This document shows, one piece after another, positions 16,865 to 26,060 of a stretch of 56,550 bases of DNA; position 1 is the stretch's first letter, and each line of letters begins with the position of its first letter. The translations under genes were made by a program, and so were the position numbers. Below the pieces are notes generated by a model. It saw nothing but the letters and a program-made list of their open reading frames with translations, was not told the DNA's origin and did no database searches. This DNA is from Marinicella litoralis (GTDB taxonomy: Bacteria; Pseudomonadota; Gammaproteobacteria; Xanthomonadales; Marinicellaceae), in contig NZ_NIHB01000004.1 in assembly GCF_002591915.1 (NCBI RefSeq), positions 22,678-79,227 on the forward strand. Reading direction: 5' to 3'.

Positions 16865-17422
16865 TTAATCCATGGTAATGAGCGCTGATGAGTCGCAGCT
16901 CATTAATTCACCATCCAGATAAATGGTCTCAAATTCTATGGTGATGGTGGCTTCTTCACTTTCCACCGTTCCTGTAGCGTAAGCGGTCGAGTCGCAATCG
17001 AGGATTACCGTTAAAATGGTTTCTGGAAGCGGTATTGGCAAACCGCCTGTTCCATCATCAGATGATTTTCTACCCGTACCATCATCAGAAGATTTACTGA
17101 TGTGTTGAGTGTTGTTGATGCCACTGTAAACCCCGTTTTCAACGAATCCTTCAATTTGTTGCACGGTGTTCGTGGCTGTATCATGTAACACGCCCTGATA
17201 GGTGTTGTCGTCTTTGTCATCACTGAATAAATACAATGAGCTACCAAATGATGTGCTACTGATCAGCAAACACATCAATATCAAAGTGGTTTTGATGCCA
17301 GTTCCTTCAGATTCTGATCTGAAGGAATGGCGGTTCGATTGAATGGTATTGGAAATTCCAGTGCCTTCAGATTCCGAAAAATGCTTTTTCATGGTGTTTG
17401 ATGTTTTCATGGTTGATCTCAT
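16865..17422 (-). CDS. Small secreted protein with four SxxEGTG-type repeats
   Basis: 185 residues, family not certain. Two copies of S-E-S-E-G-T-G-I (16-23 and 36-43) precede the only hydrophobic segment (about 45-60, likely signal peptide ending S-F-G-S). Two copies of K-S-S-D-D-G-T-G (110-117 and 119-126) follow it. Between them is a segment with Y-Q-G-V-L-H-D and I-E-G-F-V-E-N-G-V-Y-S-G. The C-terminal ~50 residues form beta-rich sequence with two cysteines (D-C-D-S-T and S-C-D-S-S). The N-terminal extension before the signal is unusual, and Met 11 is an alternative start that keeps both repeats. It follows the DUF6502-like gene by 22 bases. DUF6502 neighbours are often DUF5666-type proteins with GTG motifs, a resemblance recalled rather than checked. 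Confidence 0.7.
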   Translation of the reverse strand: MRSTMKTSNTMKKHFSESEGTGISNTIQSNRHSFRSESEGTGIKTTLILMCLLISSTSFGSSLYLFSDDKDDNTYQGVLHDTATNTVQQIEGFVENGVYSGINNTQHISKSSDDGTGRKSSDDGTGGLPIPLPETILTVILDCDSTAYATGTVESEEATITIEFETIYLDGELMSCDSSALITMD

Positions 17423-17444
17423 AATAAATAATTGTTAACGTGGG

Positions 17445-18281
17445 TTAATCTTCAAAATAAAAAATGCCCAGACCGACTGGTTTGTTTTTTGCCCTTGACT
17501 CTAAGGTTTCTAACTGACTTTCAATCTGATCAAACTCAGGTGTGATTATTTCGTGATAAATCTTTCGAATCATTTCATTGGCCCTTCTTTTGAACTCAGC
17601 TGCATGTTCCTGTTTTATTCGAATGGAATAGAGGTTGCGCTGAAAGTTAGGCTCATCATCACTGAAGATGTTGTGATGAATGGTGTTGATTATTCTTTTG
17701 ATGGATGCCGCGGCAATGTTTGACATTTCAATGTTAATACCTGAAGGCGGTGTATATGATTTATTGAGAAAATGAACTTTGTTATCAATAATCTCAACAC
17801 ATTTTGCTTTCAGTAGAGAGTCAAGAATAGGGCCATGGCTGATGTTTTTACCAAAACGTTGGCACAAGGTCTCAAATGACAGGCCTTTACCACTTCTTTT
17901 CAGAGGAATTGGATTGCCAGCTTCATCACAAAATGGTGGCATGTGTTTCCAATGTTCTAGAATATTGGCTTCGCGTGATCTGTTCTGTTCAATGTAATCA
18001 CTTTTTTCTTCTGAATTTTTAATGATTTTAGAAACTTCTCTGCGGTCCAATCCAGTTTGATAGGCAATGGATGAAATTTTGCCGCGACTGTTTTCTGAAG
18101 TTTCATCAATGTACCTTTCAGCTTCCTCAACAAAAAGTTCTCTGACTAAGTTTTGAAATGAATTGAATTCAACTTTCTGTTTCACCAATATTTTTATCAA
18201 TGGTCTCATGCAGGTTCGAATGAAACTCAGCCAATAAACATCAAATGACAGGTTTCGATTGTTTGTAACTTGTTGGTTCAT
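17445..18281 (-). CDS. DUF6502-like protein with HTH-type segment
   Basis: 278 residues. The N-terminal part has R-T-C-M-R-P-L-I-K-I-L-V-K, then F-V-E-E-A-E-R-Y-I and S-S-I-A-Y-Q-T-G-L-D-R-R-E-V-S-K-I (about 70-86), which reads as a winged or plain helix-turn-helix and fits the DUF6502 family pattern (SRIAxxTGLxRKxV). The middle has L-S-F-E-T-L-C-Q-R-F-G. The C-terminal ~90 residues are helical and charged. No membrane segment. Its start overlaps the EAL gene stop by 4 bases (ATGA), so the two are translationally coupled. A regulator controlling the downstream EGTG-repeat gene is an inference. Confidence 0.7.
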   Translation of the reverse strand: MNQQVTNNRNLSFDVYWLSFIRTCMRPLIKILVKQKVEFNSFQNLVRELFVEEAERYIDETSENSRGKISSIAYQTGLDRREVSKIIKNSEEKSDYIEQNRSREANILEHWKHMPPFCDEAGNPIPLKRSGKGLSFETLCQRFGKNISHGPILDSLLKAKCVEIIDNKVHFLNKSYTPPSGINIEMSNIAAASIKRIINTIHHNIFSDDEPNFQRNLYSIRIKQEHAAEFKRRANEMIRKIYHEIITPEFDQIESQLETLESRAKNKPVGLGIFYFED

Positions 18282-18985
18282 TGGTGATTTACTCCATCAA
18301 AATACCAGCCTTGAAAGTTATCAAAGCCTTGCTTCATTCCGGTCATGAGGTCTTGCTCGTTTTCGACACCTTCTAGAACTGAAATGATGTTCATCGATGC
18401 TGCAAACTTGGCCAATCCATTGGTGAAATTATTGTGACTGCTGTGTTTGATGTTTTGTGATGCCACCTTGATGACATTGATCAAACCCATTTGTAATAAT
18501 TCCCAATGCGCAAATCCTGATCCAAAATCGTCTAAAGCCAACCAGCCGCCTTTTTCTTTAAAGTGTTGTAAGACCTTAATGGCACTAGAGCACAAAGGGG
18601 GCATGGAATCTGTTTCAACAATTTCAATGCACAATTGACGGGGATTGATGATGTTGTAATCAATGAGTTGCCACAATAAGTCGCGAAACTGCGGGCTCAA
18701 TAAGCTGATTGGCATCAAATTAATACTTAAACGTTTGGGGTTGTGCGTCTCCAAAACAGACTCAATTTGCGAAAATATTTTGATGTCTAAATCTATTTTT
18801 TGTTGCACGCTTAAAGCTTTGAAAAATTGTTCTACGTTCCTGTGTCCCATTAAAGTTTGCGGCCTATACAGCATTTCAAGCCAATCCTGGTGATTGGCAT
18901 TGGCATCCACGATATCTTGAAACTGAAAGGTCAGTTTCTGATCGGTGGCGGATTTAAATGCTGCTAAATTCATAAACATGGTCAA
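18278..18985 (-). CDS. Stand-alone EAL domain protein (cyclic-di-GMP phosphodiesterase-like)
   Basis: 235 residues, a single EAL domain with no sensor part. The signature EAL is E-M-L (W-L-E-M-L-Y-R). Later motifs: I-N-L-M-P (Asn kept), I-E-I-V-E-T-D-S (Glu kept), L-A-L-D-D-F-G-S-G-F (both Asp kept), V-I-K-V-A (Lys kept, the usual following Asp replaced by Ala), L-E-G-V-E-N (Glu kept), F-Q-G-W-Y-F (Gln kept). Most metal and catalytic residues therefore remain, but the changes make activity uncertain. It may act as a c-di-GMP receptor. It is the first gene of the three-gene minus-strand operon. Confidence 0.85.
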   Translation of the reverse strand: MTMFMNLAAFKSATDQKLTFQFQDIVDANANHQDWLEMLYRPQTLMGHRNVEQFFKALSVQQKIDLDIKIFSQIESVLETHNPKRLSINLMPISLLSPQFRDLLWQLIDYNIINPRQLCIEIVETDSMPPLCSSAIKVLQHFKEKGGWLALDDFGSGFAHWELLQMGLINVIKVASQNIKHSSHNNFTNGLAKFAASMNIISVLEGVENEQDLMTGMKQGFDNFQGWYFDGVNHQ

Positions 18986-19169
18986 GATTGAACAGGTTTA
19001 TTATGTCGCAAGAATTATTGAATGTAAACAATAATCGCCAAATCTTTTTAAAAATTTCGGCTTAAATTATTCGTAAATAGTGATATTTAAATGAAAAAGA
19101 CATTAATAACAGTCACATACAGCAGTAATGTGAGTCGAAAAATATATGTAGAAAAGGTCGAAATTTAGA

Positions 19170-19577
19170 CTACTTATTGAGTAGGTTGATGATTTTAAGG
19201 TTGGCAGCAGGGAGTTTGACTGATGACAATTTTGATTTGTGGTGCCATATCATGGCCTGTTTTTCATTGGCGTGGACTTGTGGATTGTGCGCTAAACAGT
19301 GGTACACATGTAATTGTACAGTCTTGTTGGGATAGGAGTGAGTCAGCTTGATGAGTAGGGTGGGATTAATGGGTTGGTAATTGATTTCTTCCAAAGATTC
19401 CCGTTCCAAAGCTTCGAGTAATGATTCTGGGGCTTCAACTTTGCCGCCTGGAAATTCCCAGTATCCCTCGAGGTGTTTGCCGGCTTGTCTTTGGGTCAAA
19501 AGGATGTCGCCTTGGCTATTTTCTAAAACCAAGACGACGATTTGTTGCGGTTGGTTTAACTCAATCTGCCGTGACAT
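19170..19577 (-). CDS. mutT: MutT-type Nudix hydrolase
   Basis: 135 residues. The Nudix box G-x5-E-x7-R-E-x-x-E-E-x is complete: [20 protein letters not shown] (about 42-61), then E-I. W-E-F-P-G-G-K precedes it as in 8-oxo-dGTPases. The gene lies directly downstream of secA, overlapping its end by 22 bases. This secA-mutT neighbourhood is common in gammaproteobacteria. The chain is short enough that no extra domain is present. Confidence 0.9.
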   Translation of the reverse strand: MSRQIELNQPQQIVVLVLENSQGDILLTQRQAGKHLEGYWEFPGGKVEAPESLLEALERESLEEINYQPINPTLLIKLTHSYPNKTVQLHVYHCLAHNPQVHANEKQAMIWHHKSKLSSVKLPAANLKIINLLNK

Positions 19578-22291
19578 TGTTTAAATTTCTTGCCTGACCC
19601 ACAAGGACAAGGGTCATTGCGACCTACTTTCTGTCCGTCACGAATAAATGTTTCTACTTTTTCATCTGGCTGAGTGGGCTGCGAAGAGGAAGATTGGTGT
19701 TGGAAAGTCACATTTTGTTCTTCTTTGTGTTCCATGGCTGCCACATCTTCTTCTTGTTGTACTTTTACTCGAGATATGATCCTGATGGTTTCGTATTTAA
19801 TCTTATCCAACAAGTCTTTGAACATTTCAAATGATTCACGCTTGTATTCTTGAATGGGTTGTTTTTGCGCATGTGAACGCAAGCCAACGCCTTGTCTTAA
19901 ATGATCCATTTGAGCCAAATGCTCTTTCCACAGTTGGTCTAAGGTGTTGAGGTAGGCTGCTTTTTCAAAGTGACGCATCACATCGGTGCCTGTCATGGTT
20001 TCTTTTTCTTTGAAGAACCTATCTATGTGATCATGAATTTTATCTGTTAAGCCATCATCGTCCAAGTGCTCATCGCGTTCAAGGATCCTGTTGATGTTGA
20101 TTTCGATACCAAATTCATGTGATAAAACACGTTCTAACTGTGGTACTTGCCATTGTTCTTCCACACTCTCTAAAGGAATGTGTTGGCGTATGACGTTATC
20201 AAACACTTCTTCTCTGACATCGCTGATGTATTCACCAATTTCTTCGGCTTCCAGTAGATCAGAGCGTTGTTGATAAATCACCATTCTCTGGTCATTGGCC
20301 ACATCGTCGTATTCCAGCAAGTGTTTACGAATATCAAAGTTATGTGACTCTACTTTGCGTTGGGCGTTCTCGATGATGCGAGTGATCCATTTGTGCTCAA
20401 TGTATTCATCTTCTTTCATGCCGAAGCGTTTCATATTATCCATCATGCGACTTTGACCAAATACACGCATCAAATTGTCTTCCAATGAAATATAAAATCG
20501 AGATGAACCTGGATCGCCTTGCCGTCCAGCACGCCCACGAAGTTGGTTGTCAATTCGGCGTGATTCGTGTCGTTCTGTGCCAATAATTCGCAATCCGCCA
20601 CTGTCTAAGACTTGTTGATGACGTGCTTTCCAGTCAGCTTCTAATTGTGCTTTCTCGGACTCACTGATTTGTCCTTTACTTTCTAACTCCACTGCCAAGT
20701 TACCGCCCAAGACAATGTCGGTACCACGACCGGCCATATTGGTTGCAATGGTTACCGCACCAGGTAAACCGGCTTCAGCCACAATCATCGCTTCGCGTTC
20801 GTGTTGCTTGGCATTCAAGACATTGTGTTTGATTTTCTGTTGCTTCAGTTGCTCTGATAACAGCTCAGAAACCTCAATCGAGGCCGTACCAACCAGCACA
20901 GGTTGCTGTCTTTCTGTGCAACTGACAATGTCTTCAATGATGGCTTCAAATTTGGCTTTTTGACTGAAGTAAACCAAATCACCCGCATCATCACGGATCA
21001 TTGGTTTGTGGGTGGGAATAACGATAACCTCTAAGTTGTAGATGGTTTGAAATTCATAAGCTTCGGTATCTGCGGTACCGGTCATGCCTGACAGCTTAGG
21101 GTAGAGTCGAAAATAGTTTTGGAAAGTAATCGATGCCAATGTTTGGTTTTCTTTTTGAATCGGAACATTTTCTTTGGCTTCAACGGCTTGGTGAAGACCA
21201 TCAGACCAACGCCTGCCTTCCATGGTTCGTCCGGTGAATTCATCGACAATAACAATTTCGCCTTCATTGACAATATAATCAACGTCTTTTTCAAACAGGT
21301 GGTGAGCTTTCAATGCAGCACTGACATGGTGCATCAATGAAATGTGCTGTGAATCATACAGTGAGTCATCAGGACCCATTAAGCCATTTTTCTTTAACAA
21401 ATCTTCAGCATTTTGCATGCCTTGTTCTGTTAAAAAGATTTGTTTGGATTTTTCTTCTACAGAAAAGTCTCCATCAGGCTCTGGCAAGGCCTGTTTATTC
21501 ATGATGGCTTTGCTGATTTCCTTTTGATCAACTTCCTCAGTGGCTTTGACCAGCAATGGAACCAATTTATTGACACGGTTGTAGATTTCAGGTGATTCAT
21601 CAACTTGGCCAGAGATAATCAGTGGTGTACGTGCTTCATCAATTAAGATCGAATCAACCTCATCGATGATCGCAAAGAAAGGCTCACGTTGTACTTTGGC
21701 ATCTAAGCTAAAGGCCATGTTGTCACGTAAAAAATCAAAACCTAATTCATTGTTGGTTGCGTAGGTGATGTCACATGCATAGGCCGCTCGTTTGGCTTCA
21801 TGCGATAAGCTGGGTATAACCACACCAACACTCATACCTAAAAAGTTGTACAACGGTTCCATCCATTTGGCATCACGACTGGCCAAGTAATCATTCACCG
21901 TAACAACATGAACGCCATTGCCTGCCAAGGCATTGAGATAAGCAGGTAAAGTACACATCAAAGTTTTACCTTCACCGGTTCTCATTTCAGATATTTTTCC
22001 ACGGTGAATAACAATACCGCCTATCAACTGAACATGGTAATGACGCATTCCCATGGTTCTGACTGATGCTTCACGGACCAAGGCAAATGCTTCTGGCAAT
22101 AAGTCATCAAGAGGTTCACCAGCAGCAATTCGGTCCTTCAAAGCTTGGGTTTGTAATGGAAAGTCAGCATCGCTGAGTGCTTGGTATTTGGGTTCAAGTG
22201 CGTCTATGCTGTCCGCAATTTTGTCTAATTGTCGGATGTACCTTTGATTTCTGCTGCCGAATACTTTGGTGAATAGTGAAGTGATTGCCAT
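19556..22291 (-). CDS. secA: Preprotein translocase ATPase SecA
   Basis: 911 residues, full length. The motor of Sec export. Motifs: Walker [10 protein letters not shown] (about 103), [15 protein letters not shown] (about 210), [12 protein letters not shown] (about 505) and [15 protein letters not shown]. The C-terminal zinc-binding tail [13 protein letters not shown] binds SecB and lipids. Preceded by a terminator that separates it from the M23 gene. Confidence 0.98.
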   Translation of the reverse strand: MAITSLFTKVFGSRNQRYIRQLDKIADSIDALEPKYQALSDADFPLQTQALKDRIAAGEPLDDLLPEAFALVREASVRTMGMRHYHVQLIGGIVIHRGKISEMRTGEGKTLMCTLPAYLNALAGNGVHVVTVNDYLASRDAKWMEPLYNFLGMSVGVVIPSLSHEAKRAAYACDITYATNNELGFDFLRDNMAFSLDAKVQREPFFAIIDEVDSILIDEARTPLIISGQVDESPEIYNRVNKLVPLLVKATEEVDQKEISKAIMNKQALPEPDGDFSVEEKSKQIFLTEQGMQNAEDLLKKNGLMGPDDSLYDSQHISLMHHVSAALKAHHLFEKDVDYIVNEGEIVIVDEFTGRTMEGRRWSDGLHQAVEAKENVPIQKENQTLASITFQNYFRLYPKLSGMTGTADTEAYEFQTIYNLEVIVIPTHKPMIRDDAGDLVYFSQKAKFEAIIEDIVSCTERQQPVLVGTASIEVSELLSEQLKQQKIKHNVLNAKQHEREAMIVAEAGLPGAVTIATNMAGRGTDIVLGGNLAVELESKGQISESEKAQLEADWKARHQQVLDSGGLRIIGTERHESRRIDNQLRGRAGRQGDPGSSRFYISLEDNLMRVFGQSRMMDNMKRFGMKEDEYIEHKWITRIIENAQRKVESHNFDIRKHLLEYDDVANDQRMVIYQQRSDLLEAEEIGEYISDVREEVFDNVIRQHIPLESVEEQWQVPQLERVLSHEFGIEININRILERDEHLDDDGLTDKIHDHIDRFFKEKETMTGTDVMRHFEKAAYLNTLDQLWKEHLAQMDHLRQGVGLRSHAQKQPIQEYKRESFEMFKDLLDKIKYETIRIISRVKVQQEEDVAAMEHKEEQNVTFQHQSSSSQPTQPDEKVETFIRDGQKVGRNDPCPCGSGKKFKQCHGRLS

Positions 22292-22353
22292 AATTTGTTT
22301 TCAGTTGCCTGCGTTAATGATTCAATGTGGATTCATTAAGTGATTATTCAAGT

Positions 22354-22387
22354 AAAAAGGGCAAATAAAAATGAATTTATCTGCCCT
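22354..22387 (-). terminator. Rho-independent terminator between the M23 peptidase and secA
   Basis: On the minus strand, a stem with outer arms AGGGCA / TGCCCT (22358-22363 and 22382-22387) and an inner AT stem with one mismatch is followed by a run of five T (22354-22358 complement). It ends the M23 transcript, so secA probably has its own promoter. Confidence 0.75.
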
Positions 22388-22406
22388 CGATGTTTCTATA
22401 TATTGG

Positions 22407-23336
22407 TTATGAATTGATGAATGGAAGGGGGTTGACCTTGTGCCCATTCTTAAGTATTTCAAAATGCAAATGCTCTGAAGTGGCACGACCAGACTTGCCC
22501 ATGGTTGCAATGGGGTCTCCGGCTGTTACTTTTTGACCCAGTTCCACGTTGATTGATTCTGCATGGGCATAGCGTGTCATGAATCCATTGCCGTGGTCAA
22601 TTTCAATCATTCTGCCATACGAGCCTCTTTGGCCAGCCCAAACCACAACGCCATCAGCTGCTGCAATGATGTCAGATTTATAACCGCCAGAATAGTCCAT
22701 ACCTGCATGACTGGCTTGTTGGCCTGTGAATGGGTCAATGCGTTTACCATAGTATGAAGATACCCAGCCTTTATTCAAGGGTAACAAATGTGGTGTGGCA
22801 TTTTGATCGACTGTTTGTTCACTTAACAGTTGTGACAATATATCGAGATTTTCTTGTTGTTTGCTGAAATTGTCCTCTAGATTGAACAGGTTTTCATAAA
22901 GGGATTGTGCCGTGTTCGATTCACCCGTCAATTCCAAGTCAGCACCACCTATACCTGGTTCATCTGACAAGTTGAATTCATTGGGATTAATTTCTGCCAC
23001 CACAGTCAGCCTGTTACCTAAGGCATTTAATCGTGTGGATTGAGCCATTAATTTACCAATTTGAAGGGTCATGGAATCTATGTCATTTTGTACTGATTTC
23101 TTGTGTTGAATCAGTTCTTGTTGACGCAAATCAACCAATGCTTGCAGTTCTGCGACTTGGGCTTCATTGGATTCTGAGTGACTAAAAAAAACTGATCCCA
23201 TCAGTGCGCCGGTTGCAAAGACCACCAATGAAAACAATGCAGCCACAGAAATCAATTTAATTTTGATTTTATGATCACTTAAAGGGTATTGCACAATTCC
23301 CGTTTTTTTGTGTTTTATTATTGTTAGATTATTCAT
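22407..23336 (-). CDS. M23 family metallopeptidase, membrane-anchored
   Basis: About 309 residues. One membrane helix (about 26-46), then a coiled-coil region (55-105, rich in Q, E, L), then the lysostaphin-type peptidase domain. Zinc-site residues are visible: H in S-H-A-G-M-D-Y-S, the following D, and H-L-H-F-E-I near the C-terminus. Y-G-R-M-I-E-I-D-H-G-N-G and T-R-Y-A-H are also typical. Such proteins cleave peptidoglycan crosslinks or regulate amidases. The frame is open to 23408, but the ATG at 23336 (M-N-N-L-T-I-I-K) avoids crossing the divergent dciA start. Confidence 0.88.
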   Translation of the reverse strand: MNNLTIIKHKKTGIVQYPLSDHKIKIKLISVAALFSLVVFATGALMGSVFFSHSESNEAQVAELQALVDLRQQELIQHKKSVQNDIDSMTLQIGKLMAQSTRLNALGNRLTVVAEINPNEFNLSDEPGIGGADLELTGESNTAQSLYENLFNLEDNFSKQQENLDILSQLLSEQTVDQNATPHLLPLNKGWVSSYYGKRIDPFTGQQASHAGMDYSGGYKSDIIAAADGVVVWAGQRGSYGRMIEIDHGNGFMTRYAHAESINVELGQKVTAGDPIATMGKSGRATSEHLHFEILKNGHKVNPLPFINS

Positions 23337-23380
23337 AAAAAAAACTTGCTTATCATTATTATTAAGATTCAAATATCCCC

Positions 23381-23689
23381 ATGCGAAGATCCAAAGGATT
23401 TCACACAATTACTGACAGTATGACTCAAGATAAAACTTTATCTGGATTGATACAACGTGCCAATCAACTCAAAAAGTTAGATGACCAACTTCAAATGTGT
23501 TTGCCTTCCCAAGTTAAGGGTTTGTGCCACTTAGCTAATATTAAGGGCGAAACGGCTGTTTTTGTTTGTTATACACAAATGGAGGCCAGTAAAATTCGTA
23601 TGTACAGCCGGAGCATTTTACAGATAATGCAGACAGAATTCAAAATATCTGTAAAGAAACTACAACTTAAAGTCGAATTAAAACGTTAA
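23381..23689 (+). CDS. dciA: DciA-like (DUF721) helicase-loading protein
   Basis: 102 residues. The DUF721 pattern is seen in L-x-x-L-I-Q-R-A-N-Q-L-K-K-L-D (20-35), L-P-S-Q-V-K-G-L-C-H-L-A-N-I, V-F-V-C-Y-T-Q-M-E-A-S-K-I-R-M-Y and the C-terminal V-K-K-L-Q-L-K-V. DciA loads the replicative helicase DnaB in bacteria lacking DnaC. The M23-secA neighbourhood is the usual one. It is divergent from the M23 gene with only 44 bases between, so their promoters must overlap. Confidence 0.8.
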   Translation: MRRSKGFHTITDSMTQDKTLSGLIQRANQLKKLDDQLQMCLPSQVKGLCHLANIKGETAVFVCYTQMEASKIRMYSRSILQIMQTEFKISVKKLQLKVELKR

Positions 23690-23799
23690 TTTCTGATTTT
23701 TTAACGACCCAATCTCTTTTTTATATTTCCATATGATAAAGCTGACTTGTGTATAAGGTCAGTTTATAATGCGATGCTGTTATTCAATTTGACCCAATC

Positions 23800-24615
23800 A
23801 TGAACTTAGAAGCCCAAATCAATGCCGCATGGCAAGCCAAAGCTGAACTCAATCCAGCACAATTAAAAAGTGAATACGGACAAGTGATCGAATCGGTTCT
23901 AACAGGCCTGGAAGCTGGCCAACTAAGAGTCTCTGAACCCAATGGTGATGGGTGGCAAGTGAATGAATGGCTGAAGAAGGCCGTGTTGTTGTATTTCACC
24001 ATAGCAGACAATCAAGTGATGGCGGGTACAACTCATAATTATTGGGATAAAGTGCCTTGTCGTTTTAAAGAGGCCACAGCAGAAGAATTTAAGAAGACGG
24101 GAGCCAGGGTGGTGCCTCCAGCAACCATTCGACGTGGTGCATTTTTAGGTAAAGGTGTGGTATGTATGCCATCTTATGTCAACATCGGTGCATTCGTTGA
24201 CGATGGTACCATGGTTGATACGTGGGCTACGGTAGGCAGCTGCGCGCAAATTGGAAAAAATGTTCACTTATCGGGTGGAGTGGGAATTGGTGGTGTATTG
24301 GAACCATTGCAAGCTGCGCCCACCATCATTGAAGACGGTTGCTTTATTGGTGCCAGAAGTGAAGTGGTTGAAGGCGTCAGGATAGGAAAAGGCAGTGTCA
24401 TATCTATGGGTGTTTTCATTGGACAAAGCACCAAGATTTATGATCGTGAAACCGATGAAGTCAGTTATGGATTTGTACCTCCTGGTTCAGTTGTTGTGTC
24501 TGGTACTTTGCCGGCTGCAAATGGCAAGTATGCATTGGATTGTGCAGTCATTGTGAAAAAAGTCGATGAAAAAACCCGTTCAAAAACCTCAATCAATGAA
24601 TTACTGCGCTCATGA
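23800..24615 (+). CDS. dapD: 2,3,4,5-tetrahydropyridine-2,6-dicarboxylate N-succinyltransferase
   Basis: 271 residues. Lysine/diaminopimelate branch, succinyl-CoA-dependent step. The N-terminal helical domain (1-100) is followed by a left-handed beta helix of hexapeptide repeats (about 105-235), with [13 protein letters not shown] and [11 protein letters not shown] and the C-terminal [19 protein letters not shown]. It is followed by an ATGA overlap with the ArsC/Spx-like gene, and by dapE. Confidence 0.97.
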   Translation: MNLEAQINAAWQAKAELNPAQLKSEYGQVIESVLTGLEAGQLRVSEPNGDGWQVNEWLKKAVLLYFTIADNQVMAGTTHNYWDKVPCRFKEATAEEFKKTGARVVPPATIRRGAFLGKGVVCMPSYVNIGAFVDDGTMVDTWATVGSCAQIGKNVHLSGGVGIGGVLEPLQAAPTIIEDGCFIGARSEVVEGVRIGKGSVISMGVFIGQSTKIYDRETDEVSYGFVPPGSVVVSGTLPAANGKYALDCAVIVKKVDEKTRSKTSINELLRS

Positions 24616-24911
24616 TTATCTATGGTATCAAAAATTGTGACAAAGTCAGGGCAGCGATGAAACAAGCCCTGGCCAGTGGTTTGAAGCCACAGTTACATGA
24701 TTTCAGAGTGGATGGCATTGACCAAGTGTTGGTGGAAGGAATGCTTAACGACATTGCTATGTCTGAACTGTTGAACAAAAGAAGCACCACTTGGAAACAA
24801 TTGAGTGACTTTCAAAAAATTGAACCCAATGTGGGTTTATTGGTGGCCAACCCCACACTGATTAAGCGCCCCGTTGTGTTTGACGGCAGTAAATACCGCA
24901 TAGGTCTTTAA
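24612..24911 (+). CDS. ArsC/Spx-like family protein (YffB-like)
   Basis: 99 residues, thioredoxin-fold ArsC family. The N-terminal [15 protein letters not shown] carries the single Cys (C9), followed by R-S-T-T-W (57-61) and the C-terminal P-T-L-I-K-R-P-V-V, typical of YffB/Spx-like proteins. These are glutathione-dependent reductase-like, role uncertain. Placement between dapD and dapE, with a 4-base overlap with dapD, is the standard gammaproteobacterial order. Confidence 0.9.
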   Translation: MIIYGIKNCDKVRAAMKQALASGLKPQLHDFRVDGIDQVLVEGMLNDIAMSELLNKRSTTWKQLSDFQKIEPNVGLLVANPTLIKRPVVFDGSKYRIGL

Positions 24912-24926
24912 AACAGAGAAGTCATT

Positions 24927-26060
24927 ATGGAACCTGAAGTCATCAACCTGGCTAAACAGCTGATACAAAAACCATCCTACACACCTGATGATGCAGGCTG
25001 TCAGCCTTTGTTGATGAATCGATTGGGTGGACATGGTTTTCTGGGTGAGCATCATCGATTTGGCGAAGTGGATAATGTGTTGATCTGGCACGGTGATGAA
25101 CCTGGTCCAGCATTGATGTTTTTAGGTCACACCGATGTGGTACCGCCTGGCGACTTGGCTGCATGGACACATGACCCTTTGTCAGCCCATGTTGAAGCTG
25201 GGGTTTTATATGGTCGCGGTGTGGCAGACATGAAAGGATCGGTGGCAGCGATGGTATTGGCGATGGAGAAATTCGTCGGCCAATACCCCAACCATCGAGG
25301 TAAAGTGGCATTGATGCTCACCAGTGATGAAGAAGGCATAGCGCATGATGGGGTGAAAAAATTCATGCCGTTGATGGCTGACAAACACCCTTTTGATTAT
25401 TGTTTGGTGGGAGAACCAAGCAGTTCAAAAGTGATTGGAGATACGGTCAGGGTTGGACGGCGTGGGTCTTTACATGTCGAAATCAGAATCAAAGGCAAAC
25501 AAGGTCATGTGGCTTACCCACAAAATGCGGCAAACCCCGTCTTTTTAGCCGCCAAAGCCATTGATGAAATGGGTGGTTTTATGTGGGATGAAGGCAATGA
25601 GGATTTTCCACCAACCAGTTTCCAAATTTCAAACATCAATGCAGGCTCCGGTGTGACCAACATCATTCCAGGAGAGCTGGTGATCACTGCCAACTTCAGG
25701 TATGCGCCGGTTTCAAGTCAGCATAGCCTGGAACAACAATTACAAATGATTTTAGATCGGCATCAGCTGAAGCATGAGTTGGTGTGGCAACTATCAGGAG
25801 CACCTTTTCATTGTAAGGATGAAAATTTTAAAGAAGCTGTGGCAGAATCGGTGTTTCAAATAACAGGTGTGCGACCTGAATTCAATACAGGTGGTGGTAC
25901 ATCGGATGGTCGATTTGTTGCACCGCATGGCATTGCGACTATGGAGCTGGGCCCAATCAATAAAACCATTCATCAAGTCAATGAATGTGAAAAAATCAGT
26001 CACTTGGTTCAATTAGAAAATATTTATTTGGATCTGATCAAACGGTTGCTCCTAAAATGA
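24927..26060 (+). CDS. dapE: Succinyl-diaminopimelate desuccinylase
   Basis: 377 residues, M20 zinc peptidase-like enzyme of the DAP pathway. Metal and catalytic residues seen: H and D in F-L-G-H-T-D-V-V-P, D in G-V-A-D-M-K-G-S, E-E in T-S-D-E-E-G, E in V-G-E-P-S-S-S, and the final H in K-T-I-H-Q-V-N-E-C. T-G-G-G-T-S-D-G-R is also present. It overlaps dusA by 4 bases (ATGA). Confidence 0.97.
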   Translation: MEPEVINLAKQLIQKPSYTPDDAGCQPLLMNRLGGHGFLGEHHRFGEVDNVLIWHGDEPGPALMFLGHTDVVPPGDLAAWTHDPLSAHVEAGVLYGRGVADMKGSVAAMVLAMEKFVGQYPNHRGKVALMLTSDEEGIAHDGVKKFMPLMADKHPFDYCLVGEPSSSKVIGDTVRVGRRGSLHVEIRIKGKQGHVAYPQNAANPVFLAAKAIDEMGGFMWDEGNEDFPPTSFQISNINAGSGVTNIIPGELVITANFRYAPVSSQHSLEQQLQMILDRHQLKHELVWQLSGAPFHCKDENFKEAVAESVFQITGVRPEFNTGGGTSDGRFVAPHGIATMELGPINKTIHQVNECEKISHLVQLENIYLDLIKRLLLK

